From Devosia sp. (GTDB lineage: Bacteria; Pseudomonadota; Alphaproteobacteria; Rhizobiales; Devosiaceae): a DNA stretch of 64,000 bases. Below, one piece after another: positions 26,233 through 35,428 of the stretch; the stretch's first letter is position 1, and every line of letters starts with the position of its first letter. A model generated the notes under the pieces. The model ran no database searches, was not told the origin of the DNA, and was given only the letters and a program-made list of their open reading frames with translations. The translations under genes were made by a program, and so were the position numbers. The stretch is from the NCBI GenBank assembly GCA_017794705.1, contig CP051235.1, positions 931,010-995,009 of the forward strand. The letters are read 5' to 3'.

Positions 26233-27975
26233 TCAGATCCGATATCCGAACCGTTCCACCCACGGGTCCAGCTTCTTACGTACGGGCTCAAGATGTTTTT
26301 CATACCGAGTCCAGCGGCCACTTGCGCGCTGGTAGATCGGCTCGGTTACCTGCTCATAGCTGGGCGTGTTGATGATCTTGCGGGCCCTTGCGTGACCGGT
26401 CGGGTCCAGCACTGCGTCTGTCCAATCGGCCCCGAGAAAGTCGAGCAGAGCCCGTGATTCCTTTTCGACGTCCGCGATCAGGTTTTCGTAGCGCACCTCA
26501 TGCACCTGCAGCGGCAGTTTCGCTTCTGCCGCCGTCCACAGCCGCAGCGTCAGGTCATATGTTTCCGCCGCATCGTCGAGACTGAGGAAGTTGGACATGG
26601 CTTCATTGAGCCGGAAGCGCTGCATGAAACAAGAAAGGATCACATCGAGTGGGTGCCGCAGCGCGATGACGAATTTCGCGCGCGGAAAAATCCGGGTGAG
26701 CGGCAGCACATGCACGATGTTCAACGGCATCTTGTCGACGATGATTCGACCCGGCTCGCGCGAAACGTGCCGGTCCACCTCGTCGAAATAGGCCGCGCGC
26801 AACTGTTCTGCCACCGACTCGTCAAGGCCCAGGACATCTTTTGGGAGCTCCAGCCCCAGGTCTTTGGCTTTGGCCAACATCCGTACGGCCGTCGGGCGTT
26901 CCTCAACAACTGCGATCCCCGGATGGGCGTCCAGTATCTGATCGAGCAGGGTGGTGCCGGAACGTGGGAACCCGACGAGGAAAACAAGATTCTCGCCAGA
27001 GTTGCCCTCGATTTCTGGCCAGACTTCGAGCCTTTCAAGCCACTCCAGATTGCCAGCCGGCCTCCGGCGAAATCCTTCTGCCTGCTGCGCCAGCTTCTTG
27101 CCGCCCTGCGCCGCCTGCAGCCGGTTCGCCTCGGTAAATGCTGCAAACGCTTCGTCAGCCCGGTCCGTCACGTCGAACAGTCTGCCCCGCTCCACAGCCA
27201 GCCCGATGGCGTCTTCCGTAGAAAGTTCGGCTGCGCGCAAACTGGCAAGGGCGGCTTCTGCGCCGTCGAAATCCTTAAGGCGCCGCAGCACCTTGGCCAA
27301 AAGAATGTTTGCTTGGCTGAACTGGCCGCGCCCGGCCAAAGCACGCTTCACCTCGTCCCTAGCCGATTCAAGCTCATGCCGTCGTTCAAAAATGACAGCC
27401 AGGTTAAATCGTGCTTCGACATGTGCTGGATTGAGCGAAAGCACATCCTTGTACAGGGCTTCTGCCCGCCCATGCTGTTCAGCTTCCAGCAAAATGTTGG
27501 CCAAATTGTATTTTGGCTCCACAGCTCTTGGTGCGCCTGCGACGGCTGTTTCGTACGCCGATGTGGCACCAAACATGTCACCCGCATCCTTTCGGGCATT
27601 GCCCAGGTTGTTCCACGCCTCGGCATGTTGCGGGTCAGCCTCAACCGCCGCCGCCAATGAAACTAGGGCAGCTTGGGTTTGTCCCAGAGCCCGCTGCGCC
27701 ATGCCGAGATGGTTGAGCGCATCAGCGAAATTTGGACGCGCCGCAACTGCCTTGTTCAACAGCATCACCGCGCGGGCGTTCTTGCCTTGCTGGTGCGCGA
27801 TCAGCCCGCTGAGGTTCAGCGCATCCGGCTGGTTTGGCACGGCCTTCAGCACCTGTGTGTAGGCCTTGTCAGCCGCGTCGAGCTGACCACCCCTGTGAAG
27901 GCCGATCGCCTGCTGCAACAACTGTTGCAGTTGCCGCACATCCGCCGCTGCGGGTCGTTTCGCCTCCTTCGCCAT
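26233..27975 (-). CDS. TPR-repeat protein with C-terminal sulfotransferase domain
   Basis: The 580-residue protein has tetratricopeptide repeats over roughly residues 10-290 (for example HAEAWNNLGNARKDAGDMFGA). A sulfotransferase domain follows, with the PAPS-binding loop VGFPRSGTTLLDQIL near residue 340 and the 3'-phosphate region RHPLDVILSCFMQ. Such proteins transfer sulfate from PAPS to protein or glycan acceptors presented by the TPR part. The acceptor is unknown. Its ATG directly follows the TGA of the YcgN-like gene, so the two are translated together. Confidence 0.9.
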   Translation of the reverse strand: MAKEAKRPAAADVRQLQQLLQQAIGLHRGGQLDAADKAYTQVLKAVPNQPDALNLSGLIAHQQGKNARAVMLLNKAVAARPNFADALNHLGMAQRALGQTQAALVSLAAAVEADPQHAEAWNNLGNARKDAGDMFGATSAYETAVAGAPRAVEPKYNLANILLEAEQHGRAEALYKDVLSLNPAHVEARFNLAVIFERRHELESARDEVKRALAGRGQFSQANILLAKVLRRLKDFDGAEAALASLRAAELSTEDAIGLAVERGRLFDVTDRADEAFAAFTEANRLQAAQGGKKLAQQAEGFRRRPAGNLEWLERLEVWPEIEGNSGENLVFLVGFPRSGTTLLDQILDAHPGIAVVEERPTAVRMLAKAKDLGLELPKDVLGLDESVAEQLRAAYFDEVDRHVSREPGRIIVDKMPLNIVHVLPLTRIFPRAKFVIALRHPLDVILSCFMQRFRLNEAMSNFLSLDDAAETYDLTLRLWTAAEAKLPLQVHEVRYENLIADVEKESRALLDFLGADWTDAVLDPTGHARARKIINTPSYEQVTEPIYQRASGRWTRYEKHLEPVRKKLDPWVERFGYRI

Positions 27976-28479
27976 TCAGTCCTCGGGCTCCCAGTTCGGC
28001 CAATCGACCTCGTGATCCGCCCAGGTGTCAGGATCGACATCCAGCTCCGCCACTGTTCTGCCGCGAACCGATACCCCTGCCGCAACCACCGTTTCCGGAT
28101 CGCCGGAGATGAGCGGGTGCCACCAGGCGAGCCCCTTGCCCTCCGCCAGCCGCTTGTAGGCGCAGGTCGGCGGGATCCAGCTGATCGAGCGAACATTGTC
28201 CGGCGTCAGCTTGATGCAGTCCGGCACCTCCGCCTTGCGATTGGAATAATCCGCGCAGCGGCACGTGTCGCCGTCCAGCAGGCGGCAACGCACGTCGGAA
28301 GTGACAATCTCGCCAGTGTCCTCGTCCTCGAGCTTTAACAGGCAACAACGTCCGCAACCGTCGCAAAGGGACTCCCATTCGTCCGGGGTCATTTCCTCGA
28401 GCGATTTGGTCTCCCAATATGGTGGTGATGAGGTCAATTTACTACCTGGTGGTCGCGGTTTGGCCATGGTGGTGACCAT
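27976..28479 (-). CDS. YcgN/UPF0260 cysteine-cluster protein
   Basis: The protein has about 167 residues from the ATG at 28479 ([12 protein letters not shown]...); the ATG at 28467 is equally possible and neither has a strong ribosome site. The family cysteine pattern [33 protein letters not shown] and [10 protein letters not shown] is complete, suggesting Zn or Fe-S binding. [13 protein letters not shown] is the other hallmark. Biochemical function is not established for the family. It is divergent from the penicillin-binding protein gene. Confidence 0.9.
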   Translation of the reverse strand: MVTTMAKPRPPGSKLTSSPPYWETKSLEEMTPDEWESLCDGCGRCCLLKLEDEDTGEIVTSDVRCRLLDGDTCRCADYSNRKAEVPDCIKLTPDNVRSISWIPPTCAYKRLAEGKGLAWWHPLISGDPETVVAAGVSVRGRTVAELDVDPDTWADHEVDWPNWEPED

Positions 28480-28549
28480 GATGTATAAAGGGGCTTGCAT
28501 TTGCGCCTTACAGCGGAAAAATGCCGCCAGCAACCTGCGGACGTGACGC

Positions 28550-30703
28550 GTGCAAGATCCATTCTATACCAAACAGAAGCGCCAGCAGCGAAATCGGCTG
28601 CTTTCAGCTGATGCATGGCTGGATTCAACGCTTTATGACTTTTTCCTGTCGCTGGGTCGAGGGTACACCCGTATCCAGGACTTTATGCAGAAGTTTCACG
28701 TCTACGGGCTCAAGCGCGTCTTCGTCGAAATCTTCTCGGATGGCCTGAGTTTCCTGGCGATCGGGCTGATTTTCATGACCGGTCTGGCCCTCCCCGCATT
28801 CGACGCCACAGCGCTCGGCGAATTCAACCGCGCCGAAGACTATTCAATGATCTTCGTCGACCGCCAGGGCAACGAAATCGGCCGCCGCGGCATCCGCACC
28901 GACGATTCTTTCGAACTCGACCAACTTCCCGATATGTTGATCAAGGCGACGCTCGCTACCGAAGACCGGCGCTTCTACGAGCATTTCGGCATCGACGTGA
29001 TCGGAACGTTCCGCGCCCTGTTGTCCAACGTGCAAGCAAACACGGTTGTAGAAGGCGGCTCGTCGATCACCCAGCAGCTGGCCAAACTCCTGTTCCTGAC
29101 GTCCGAACGCACCATCGAGCGCAAGATCAAGGAAGCATTTCTCGCACTGTGGATGGAAACCCACTACACGAAGGATGAAATCCTCAAACTCTACTTTGAC
29201 CGCGCCTACATGGGCGGCGGCAATTTCGGGGTCGCGGCCGCCGCAGAATACTATTTCGGCAAATCCGTGCTCGACATCAATCTGGCCGAGGCTGCCATGC
29301 TCAGCGGCCTGTTCAAAGCACCCACCCGGTACGCCCCGCATGTCGACCTTGCGGCCGCCCGCGGGCGCGCCAATGAGGTTTTGACCAATATGGTGCAGGC
29401 CGGTTACCTCACTGAGGGACAAGTCACGGCCGCGCGCCGCTCTCCGGCCGCACCCATCGAGCGGTTCGATGATATTGAATCGCCGAACTACTTCCTCGAT
29501 TGGGCCTTTGAGAACGCCAAACTTCTGGTCGAAGGTTCGGACGCCGCCGGTTTCATTGTCCGTACCACGATCGATCCGGCGCTTCAGTCCTACGCCGAAC
29601 AGGCGGTTACCTCGGTGCTGCGCGAAAGCGGCGAACAGTTCAGCGTTGATCAGGCCGCCATCGTGGTCAATGACCTGGATGGCTCGGTGCGCGCCATGGT
29701 TGGTGGCATCGACTATGGACAAAGCCAGTTCAATCGTGCCACCGCGGGCCAGCGCCAGCCCGGGTCCTCTTTCAAGCCCTTTGTCTATGCCGCCGCATTC
29801 GAGCAACTCGGCTACACACCGGACACTGTGGTCGTGGACCGCCCGGTTTGCGTCGGCAACTGGTGCCCTCAGAATTATGGCCGCTCCTACAGTGGCAGCG
29901 TCTCGCTGATGACAGCTTTGACCCGGTCGATCAACACAGTACCCGTCACCCTGTCGATCAGCACGGGCCGTGAGCCGATCGCGGAAATGGCCCACCGACT
30001 GGGCATAACCACCGAGTTTCCGGTTACCCGGTCCCTGCCTCTCGGCGTCGCCTCGGTCAGTGTCATCGACATGGCCTCGGCCTATGGCGTGTTTGCCAAC
30101 GGCGGCATGTCGTCAACGGCCCATGGCATTTCACGGATCACCACTCTGCGGGGCGAACTCGTCTATGAGCATGACACTTCAGCGCCGCCGGTACGACTGG
30201 TCAGCGCGGAGATTGCGGCTGAAATGAATAATATGCTGCGCAATGTCGTCACGTCTGGCACTGGTCGCCGCGCCATCGTCGAGGGCGTCCCCGCCGCCGG
30301 CAAGACGGGTACCACCTCTTCCTACCGCGACGCGTGGTTTGCAGGATACACAGGCAACTACGTCGCAGCAGTCTGGATGGGAAATGACAACTATCTGCCT
30401 ACCAACAATCTCACTGGCGGTTCACTGCCCGCGACGATCTGGCAGAAGTTCATGGAATTCGCGCATACCAATATCGAGGTTCATCCCCTGTTCGGTGTCG
30501 ATTTCGAACCCCGCCCCTATACCATCGCCACCGCCGAGGGTACCGAGGGCGAGGACGGGGCACTGCGTCCGCCGACGCTCCAGCCTGAAGCTGCCGAAGA
30601 ATTGCTGGACCTTGCCGACGCGCTGAGTGCAGCCCGCGACGCTTTCCTGCCCCGCCCGGTTCAGGCGAGCCTTGACGTCAATGGCTCGAGCGGCGCGCAA
30701 TAG
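28550..30703 (+). CDS. Class A penicillin-binding protein (bifunctional glycosyltransferase/transpeptidase)
   Basis: The 717-residue protein starts at a GTG. A single membrane anchor (about residues 68-88) is followed by a GT51 transglycosylase domain with [16 protein letters not shown] and [16 protein letters not shown]. The penicillin-binding transpeptidase domain has GSSFKPF (SxxK), RSINTVP (SxN) and [13 protein letters not shown]. It polymerises and cross-links peptidoglycan in the periplasm, in the manner of PBP1a/1c. The N-terminal 65-residue cytoplasmic segment with several aromatic residues is longer than in PBP1a of enterics. The DUF1214 gene begins four bases after its stop. Confidence 0.94.
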   Translation: MQDPFYTKQKRQQRNRLLSADAWLDSTLYDFFLSLGRGYTRIQDFMQKFHVYGLKRVFVEIFSDGLSFLAIGLIFMTGLALPAFDATALGEFNRAEDYSMIFVDRQGNEIGRRGIRTDDSFELDQLPDMLIKATLATEDRRFYEHFGIDVIGTFRALLSNVQANTVVEGGSSITQQLAKLLFLTSERTIERKIKEAFLALWMETHYTKDEILKLYFDRAYMGGGNFGVAAAAEYYFGKSVLDINLAEAAMLSGLFKAPTRYAPHVDLAAARGRANEVLTNMVQAGYLTEGQVTAARRSPAAPIERFDDIESPNYFLDWAFENAKLLVEGSDAAGFIVRTTIDPALQSYAEQAVTSVLRESGEQFSVDQAAIVVNDLDGSVRAMVGGIDYGQSQFNRATAGQRQPGSSFKPFVYAAAFEQLGYTPDTVVVDRPVCVGNWCPQNYGRSYSGSVSLMTALTRSINTVPVTLSISTGREPIAEMAHRLGITTEFPVTRSLPLGVASVSVIDMASAYGVFANGGMSSTAHGISRITTLRGELVYEHDTSAPPVRLVSAEIAAEMNNMLRNVVTSGTGRRAIVEGVPAAGKTGTTSSYRDAWFAGYTGNYVAAVWMGNDNYLPTNNLTGGSLPATIWQKFMEFAHTNIEVHPLFGVDFEPRPYTIATAEGTEGEDGALRPPTLQPEAAEELLDLADALSAARDAFLPRPVQASLDVNGSSGAQ

Positions 30704-30706
30704 GTT

Positions 30707-31282
30707 TTGCGGTACCTTGTTCACCTATTGTTGGCCCTGGTCACGGCCATCATCACCGGGTTCGGCCTGAGCTACGTTTCACTCGACCGGGGGTGGTTGT
30801 TCGGCACCATGACCATTGGCCCGTGGGTCGCGTGGCCAGAGGTTGGTTCGCCTGAGCCGGATCCCTACACCCGTGCCTATATTGCCCGTTCGGGCGCCCT
30901 GCACCAGGCCCGGGCAGAAGGGTTGCGGTTCACCGCCCGCACGGACAGTGACGGGGCGGCACTTGATCTCAGATGCAACTACCGCATCGACGGCAGTACG
31001 CCCGTTGCCGCCTTCTGGACTTTGACCGCCACCGACCCCGAGGGCGCTCTGGTCACTCCGCCTGGCATGGACCGCGCAATCCATTCTGCCCGCGTCGCCC
31101 GCGCCGAAGACGGAAGTGCCACTCTGCATGTCGGGCCTGGCATCAGTGCTGGAAACTGGCTGGAAATCCAGGGCGAGGGCGATTTTGAACTCATCCTGAC
31201 GATCTACGATTCCTCGGTCTTTTCGGGCATCGGCGCATTCGAGAACACGCTGCCCTCCATCACTGAGGAGCGGTGCCCATGA
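30707..31282 (+). CDS. DUF1214-domain membrane-anchored protein
   Basis: The 191-residue protein starts at a TTG immediately after the penicillin-binding protein stop. A hydrophobic N-terminal anchor (LVHLLLALVTAIITGFGLSY) precedes a periplasmic domain with the DUF1214 pattern AFWTLTATDPEGALV and the C-terminal DFELILTIYDS. It overlaps the following DUF1254 gene as ATGA. The two families normally occur together and may form one envelope complex. Molecular function is not known. Confidence 0.82.
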   Translation: MRYLVHLLLALVTAIITGFGLSYVSLDRGWLFGTMTIGPWVAWPEVGSPEPDPYTRAYIARSGALHQARAEGLRFTARTDSDGAALDLRCNYRIDGSTPVAAFWTLTATDPEGALVTPPGMDRAIHSARVARAEDGSATLHVGPGISAGNWLEIQGEGDFELILTIYDSSVFSGIGAFENTLPSITEERCP

Positions 31283-31824
31283 CCCGCACTGTTCTCTGGA
31301 TCCTCGCGGGTCTGCTTCTCGGGCTGTTCATCCACATCGTCGTGGTGCTCAGCCTGCCCGGACTGGCATCGGAAAGCGCGTGGGACAAGGTCCTCCGCCT
31401 CGAAACACAGGACCGATTCACGGTTCTCGATCAGCCTCAGCCGGGTATGCCGAATCCGCTGCTGTTGGATCCCGAATTGGCCTACGCAGTCTGTCAAATT
31501 GACTTGAGCATAGGACCGGGTGTGGTCAGCGGCGTCTTGCCAGACGCTTTCTGGTCGGTCACGGTTTTTGACCGGACCGGACGGGCCGTGTATGGCACAA
31601 CCAACCGGTCCGGTATCGGCCAGTCCCTGCAACTGGGCATCTTCAATCCGGTGCAGACGCGCCTTCTCGCTGAACAGCAACTGGATATCACCGAAGGTCT
31701 GCTGGTGGTCGAATCCCGGCTCGACGAAATCTTCGTTGCCGTGCGCATCGCGCCCGCCTACCCAGAACTGCGTGATCGTTACCGGCAGGCGCTCAGCCAA
31801 CTCACCTGCGGCAACGCCGCCTGA
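31279..31824 (+). CDS. DUF1254-domain membrane-anchored protein
   Basis: The protein has 181 residues from the ATG at 31279, which overlaps the upstream stop (ATGA); a GTG two codons earlier is possible. An N-terminal membrane helix (VLWILAGLLLGLFIHIVVV) is followed by a DUF1254-type domain (DAFWSVTVFDRTGRAVYG). It is the partner of the upstream DUF1214 protein. It faces the next gene tail-to-tail with only five bases between stops. Confidence 0.82.
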   Translation: MTRTVLWILAGLLLGLFIHIVVVLSLPGLASESAWDKVLRLETQDRFTVLDQPQPGMPNPLLLDPELAYAVCQIDLSIGPGVVSGVLPDAFWSVTVFDRTGRAVYGTTNRSGIGQSLQLGIFNPVQTRLLAEQQLDITEGLLVVESRLDEIFVAVRIAPAYPELRDRYRQALSQLTCGNAA

Positions 31825-31829
31825 CGATT

Positions 31830-32558
31830 TCAGATTGCGCCTAGCCTTGCCGGTTCGACCCCGGACGCCGATTGCTGACCGGTGCAGTGGTCGTGTGCCT
31901 GTGCCGCACCGTTAGCAACTGCCAGCCCGCTGAGTTCCGCATCGACGGTCTGCGCCTGTTCGTGTGGGGTTTCGACGATCAGATGCTCCAGCGCATAGAC
32001 ATACGAATCGTAACGGAACTCGAGCGCCCTGTTGAATTGCTCGATTGTGTCGCGGTTTACCTGCATCCGCGCACTCGCGGCCGCATGAAGTTCGGGCTCG
32101 ACGTTGACCAGGCTGTCGAGGGCCAACTGTCGGCGCCGGTCAATTTCCTGCACACGGCAGATGGCCTCAAAGGTTGTCGGCAAGCTGACCATATCGATTT
32201 GGATGTCGGTTCGCAGCCGGTTGTAGGGGCCTCGCGATGATGCGAACCCCTGCGCCTTCAGCCCGTGGTAGTAGTCGGAAACCACCGCTTCATCGTTTTG
32301 CGCCGAGAACAGTCGAACAAGCCAGTGCTCGTTGCGTGGCAGGCTCATGAAGCGGTGAATGCGCGCTTCCATTTCGCGCTCTTCGTCAGTCCGGAGGAAT
32401 TGCTGCGCTGACGCTGTGGCAGAAGCCGGAGCAAAAACGTAGGGTGCGGTGTCGCTGGCAGTCGAACGCCCGAAATCGCCTGTCTGCGAGCAACCCGCAG
32501 CAACCGGCAACATGGCAAGGACGAAGCCTGCTTTCAGTAGATCTTGCAGCACCTTCAT
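31830..32558 (-). CDS. Unrecognised lipoprotein of 242 residues
   Basis: The start is placed at the ATG at 32558, where MKVLQDLLKAGFVLAMLPVAAGC forms a complete lipoprotein signal with lipobox VAAGC; the frame is open upstream, but that extension looks non-coding. The mature protein is helical and charged (RTDEEREMEARIHRFMSL, ICRVQEIDRRRQLALDSLVN). No known domain is recognised. It is probably anchored in the inner or outer membrane on the periplasmic side. Confidence 0.7.
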   Translation of the reverse strand: MKVLQDLLKAGFVLAMLPVAAGCSQTGDFGRSTASDTAPYVFAPASATASAQQFLRTDEEREMEARIHRFMSLPRNEHWLVRLFSAQNDEAVVSDYYHGLKAQGFASSRGPYNRLRTDIQIDMVSLPTTFEAICRVQEIDRRRQLALDSLVNVEPELHAAASARMQVNRDTIEQFNRALEFRYDSYVYALEHLIVETPHEQAQTVDAELSGLAVANGAAQAHDHCTGQQSASGVEPARLGAI

Positions 32559-32823
32559 CCGTTGCGGCGCCGATCTCCAGACTTGGGCAGATTCGAACCC
32601 GAATCTGGATTTCGCGAGTATCTCACACCCGTGAACATTACAACTACGCCCGGCCGCCCGGTTTCGTTCCCGGTTCGCGCCGATCCATCTGATTTTCTTT
32701 GCTTTTTCAGCCGGACAATCTTGCCCATCTGTTTCTCCGCGCGCCTTTGACCCACGATGGTGGAGGCAGCAATGCCGCTCGTTTCCGCAAATCGCGACTT
32801 TATTCATTAAGAGTTCGTCAAGG

Positions 32824-32838
32824 TTAACAGTCCGCTAA
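32824..32838. promoter_or_regulatory. Possible CtrA-type site upstream of the DUF2336 gene
   Basis: TTAA, seven bases, then CTAA: one mismatch from the TTAA-N7-TTAA consensus of the alphaproteobacterial cell-cycle regulator CtrA. It lies 55 bases before the DUF2336 start. The rest of the 32559-32892 gap shows nothing else that can be supported. One short match is weak evidence. Confidence 0.25.
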
Positions 32839-32892
32839 CGAATTGAGAGAAATAGTCGGCCAAACACGAATCCGGGATTTTTCGATTCGATC

Positions 32893-34044
32893 ATGCTTGG
32901 CTTTCAACCTTACGAAACCTTCCAACTCCTCATTGAGTCCGGCGGCACCGACCGCGCGAATACGCTGCTCGTGGCGGCCTGCGATGCATATGTGCGACGT
33001 GGCCAGCCTCATGCGCTTGAGGTGCAACAGTTCCAGGAGCTGGCAACGCGGCTTTTCCCGACCGCAGCGCCTGCAGCACGGCGCAAGGCGGCCGGAACGT
33101 TGGGCCGTTCTGAGCACCTTTCACCGGCCCTGGAAAGGCTGGTCGTCGAGAACATCGGCGAGGACCTCATCATGTTTCTTGAGGAAGCCCCGGCGCTATC
33201 CGATGAAACCATGGTGGGGCTGGCCGGCACAGCGGACGCCGATGTATGCGCGGCCCTGGCCCGGCGCGGCGATTTGAGCAACGTGGCGCTCGCCAAGTTG
33301 TTTCAGCTCAATTCCCGCAAGGTCTATCGCAGCCTTGCGGCCAACCGTTCCATCCGGCCGCGCGGCCCTTATCTCAATGCGTTGGCCCGTTCCGCGCAAA
33401 TGGACCACAAGGTTGCCGCGTCATTGGCTGTACGCAGCGATTTTGATACCGGACTTCTTGCCCCGGCCTTCTTCGATCTTGAAGAAGAGCACCGGATCAA
33501 GGTGATCGAGGCCTTCGCTTTGCGGAAGACTCCCGACGCCCCGATCAAACGGACTATCGAACAGGTCTCGGTTGCCAAGGAAGAACTGACCCGGGCGCTG
33601 ATGAAACTGTTCTCAGAAAACCGGCGCCCCGAAGTCACAAGATTGCTTCACCAGATATCCGGGCTGGATGAAATTCGCTGTGGCCAGATTGCACATGACG
33701 TCAGCGGGGGTGCCTTGTTTGTTGTCTTGCGCGCCTTCGGGCTGACGTCACAGGATGGGCTGAAGGTGCTCATTCATGCCACCAGTCACGAAGAAACTGA
33801 CCGGTCCGGGGCCTTGGCGACCTACGCGCGCTTGTTCCAGAACGTCAGCCCGGATGCCATGGCATTCATGTTGAGCGCCTGGCGTGGCGAGGTGAATCTT
33901 CTGGACCTGTCGAAACCGCAATACCGGCCATTCAGCGAAGAAGTCTCGCAACGTCCAGCAGCAGCGGGCGCGTCAACCCGGGATCCGGCAATAGATCATG
34001 CAGTATCTGCCCTCGAACGGATCGGCGCACGCAGGGCCAGCTAA
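32893..34044 (+). CDS. DUF2336 helical-repeat protein
   Basis: The 383-residue protein has no signal peptide or membrane helix. HEAT-like helical repeats are visible (ATRLFPTAAPAARRKAAGTL, TMVGLAGTADADVCAALARRG, LAKLFQLNSRKVYRSLAANR). DUF2336 proteins are alphaproteobacterial, and some act near cell-cycle or stress signalling; a precise role is not known. It overlaps the convergent DUF1491 gene by four bases. Confidence 0.86.
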   Translation: MLGFQPYETFQLLIESGGTDRANTLLVAACDAYVRRGQPHALEVQQFQELATRLFPTAAPAARRKAAGTLGRSEHLSPALERLVVENIGEDLIMFLEEAPALSDETMVGLAGTADADVCAALARRGDLSNVALAKLFQLNSRKVYRSLAANRSIRPRGPYLNALARSAQMDHKVAASLAVRSDFDTGLLAPAFFDLEEEHRIKVIEAFALRKTPDAPIKRTIEQVSVAKEELTRALMKLFSENRRPEVTRLLHQISGLDEIRCGQIAHDVSGGALFVVLRAFGLTSQDGLKVLIHATSHEETDRSGALATYARLFQNVSPDAMAFMLSAWRGEVNLLDLSKPQYRPFSEEVSQRPAAAGASTRDPAIDHAVSALERIGARRAS

Positions 34045-34382
34045 CCTTCGACAGTGGTCAGGCCCGTATCGCCCTGCCGCAGTTCAAGAGAAATGATCCA
34101 GAAGTCAGGATCAAATGAGGCTTCGCGGTCGAGCCTTTCCTGAACTTTGGAGCGGTCGACCCGGTCGAACCGGCGCTGGAACACTCTGCCCTCATCTTCT
34201 CCCGCCAGAATGCTCGGTGCCGGTCCGAACAGGGAATGGGCCCCGTTCAGATGATCGAGCTCAACCCATACCTGGCCGGCGACGGGGTCGCCGCGCCGCG
34301 AGATTACACAAATATGGCCAAGGTCATTGTGACGGCGGACGAACGCGGCGCACCACAGGTCCGCGCGCAGGCGCGCTGTCAT
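34041..34382 (-). CDS. DUF1491 family protein
   Basis: The 113-residue soluble protein starts MTARLRADLWCAAFVRRHND and has the family pattern RRGDPVAGQVWVELD and FQRRFDRVDRSKVQERLDREASFDPDFW. Function unknown. Its start overlaps the stop of the peptidoglycan-binding gene by four bases, making it the third gene of a coupled kinase/peptidoglycan-binding/DUF1491 operon. Confidence 0.88.
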   Translation of the reverse strand: MTARLRADLWCAAFVRRHNDLGHICVISRRGDPVAGQVWVELDHLNGAHSLFGPAPSILAGEDEGRVFQRRFDRVDRSKVQERLDREASFDPDFWIISLELRQGDTGLTTVEG

Positions 34383-35428
34383 GACTGAATGTCGGCGCCG
34401 GCAGCGATCAGAAGGTCAACCAGTTCCGGTGTGACGGTGCCGGTGACTTCGTAGTTGTTGAACACTTCGAAGTTGCGGATGGCGCGCGCGGTTTCTTCGC
34501 CGGCCACGCCATCAATGCGGCTGTGCAGGAAGCCGAGGCTGGCAAGTCCTTGCTGAACCTTCTCGATAAGCGTCGCGTCGGTGGCTGTTGGCGCTACCGG
34601 CTCCATCTCTGCCGGGGTGGATGCGACCTGCTGTGCTGGGGGCAAAGCAGCCTCCGCGGGGGGCGTAAAACTTTCCGTACTATTTGCCGGTTGGGCGACT
34701 GTTTCGGCCTGCGGCGACAAAAGGGCCTGCAGGGCTCTCTGTCCCGCCACCAGGTCAGTCGATTCAGAAACACTGGCCGACGGGGTCTCGACGACCGCCG
34801 CGGGCGTGTCAGCACTTCTGGCCGTGTTGCGTGCCTGGTTGATCAAGGCATTGTCTGTGGCATCGGCGCGCAAGATAGCGTCGATCACCGGCCTGCTCAT
34901 TTCGCCCTTGGGTGTCATGCCATTTCGCATTTCGAACGCCCGGATCGCCTCGGCGGTCTTGGGCCCGTAGAAGCCATCGATTTCGCCGGTGAACAGGCCC
35001 ATATCCTGCAGCTTACGCTGGGCATTCGCCAGTTCGGCATTTGTGACTTCGGTGCCGGCTTCAGCAGGCGCGACTGAAACTTCCGGTTGCGCAACAGGCG
35101 CGGCCTCCGGTGCGGGTTCGGCCACAACGGCTGGCAGCGGTCGGACGGGCGGTGGGGCAATCGCGACAGGAGGTGTTGCCGCTTCAACCTGTTGGTTCAC
35201 AGCTGACTGAGCCGGGCCGAAAAAGAACGGTGCCGGATGATGATCCAACTGACCGAAAAGTGCGTTGTTTGCGGCCATTCCCAGACCGAGAACCAGCGCC
35301 AGACTTGCGGTGGAGGTCACCGGTGTCGCGGCGTATTTCTTCATGGTCCAAATCAGCGAACCTCCAATCGCTGAAAGCAGAGCGGAACCTGCGGCGGAGG
35401 GGAAAGAAGAAATGGTGTTAGTCATCAT
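34379..35428 (-). CDS. Membrane-anchored protein with two peptidoglycan-binding domains
   Basis: The 349-residue protein has a transmembrane segment around residues 35-55, then Pro/Ala-rich linkers. Two PG_binding_1 domains follow: about residues 130-190 (QRKLQDMGLFTGEIDGFYG, KTAEAIRAFEMRNGM) and about 285-349 (VQQGLASLGFLHSRIDGVAG). It should span from the inner membrane to the cell wall. Both ends overlap neighbours by four bases, coupling it to the sensor kinase upstream and DUF1491 downstream. It may report or respond to cell-wall state; this is inferred from context. Confidence 0.88.
   Translation of the reverse strand: MMTNTISSFPSAAGSALLSAIGGSLIWTMKKYAATPVTSTASLALVLGLGMAANNALFGQLDHHPAPFFFGPAQSAVNQQVEAATPPVAIAPPPVRPLPAVVAEPAPEAAPVAQPEVSVAPAEAGTEVTNAELANAQRKLQDMGLFTGEIDGFYGPKTAEAIRAFEMRNGMTPKGEMSRPVIDAILRADATDNALINQARNTARSADTPAAVVETPSASVSESTDLVAGQRALQALLSPQAETVAQPANSTESFTPPAEAALPPAQQVASTPAEMEPVAPTATDATLIEKVQQGLASLGFLHSRIDGVAGEETARAIRNFEVFNNYEVTGTVTPELVDLLIAAGADIQS

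Noticed and set aside
28844-29995. 383-codon minus-strand frame over the penicillin-binding protein
   Set aside because: Antisense to a gene with all catalytic motifs intact; product resembles nothing.
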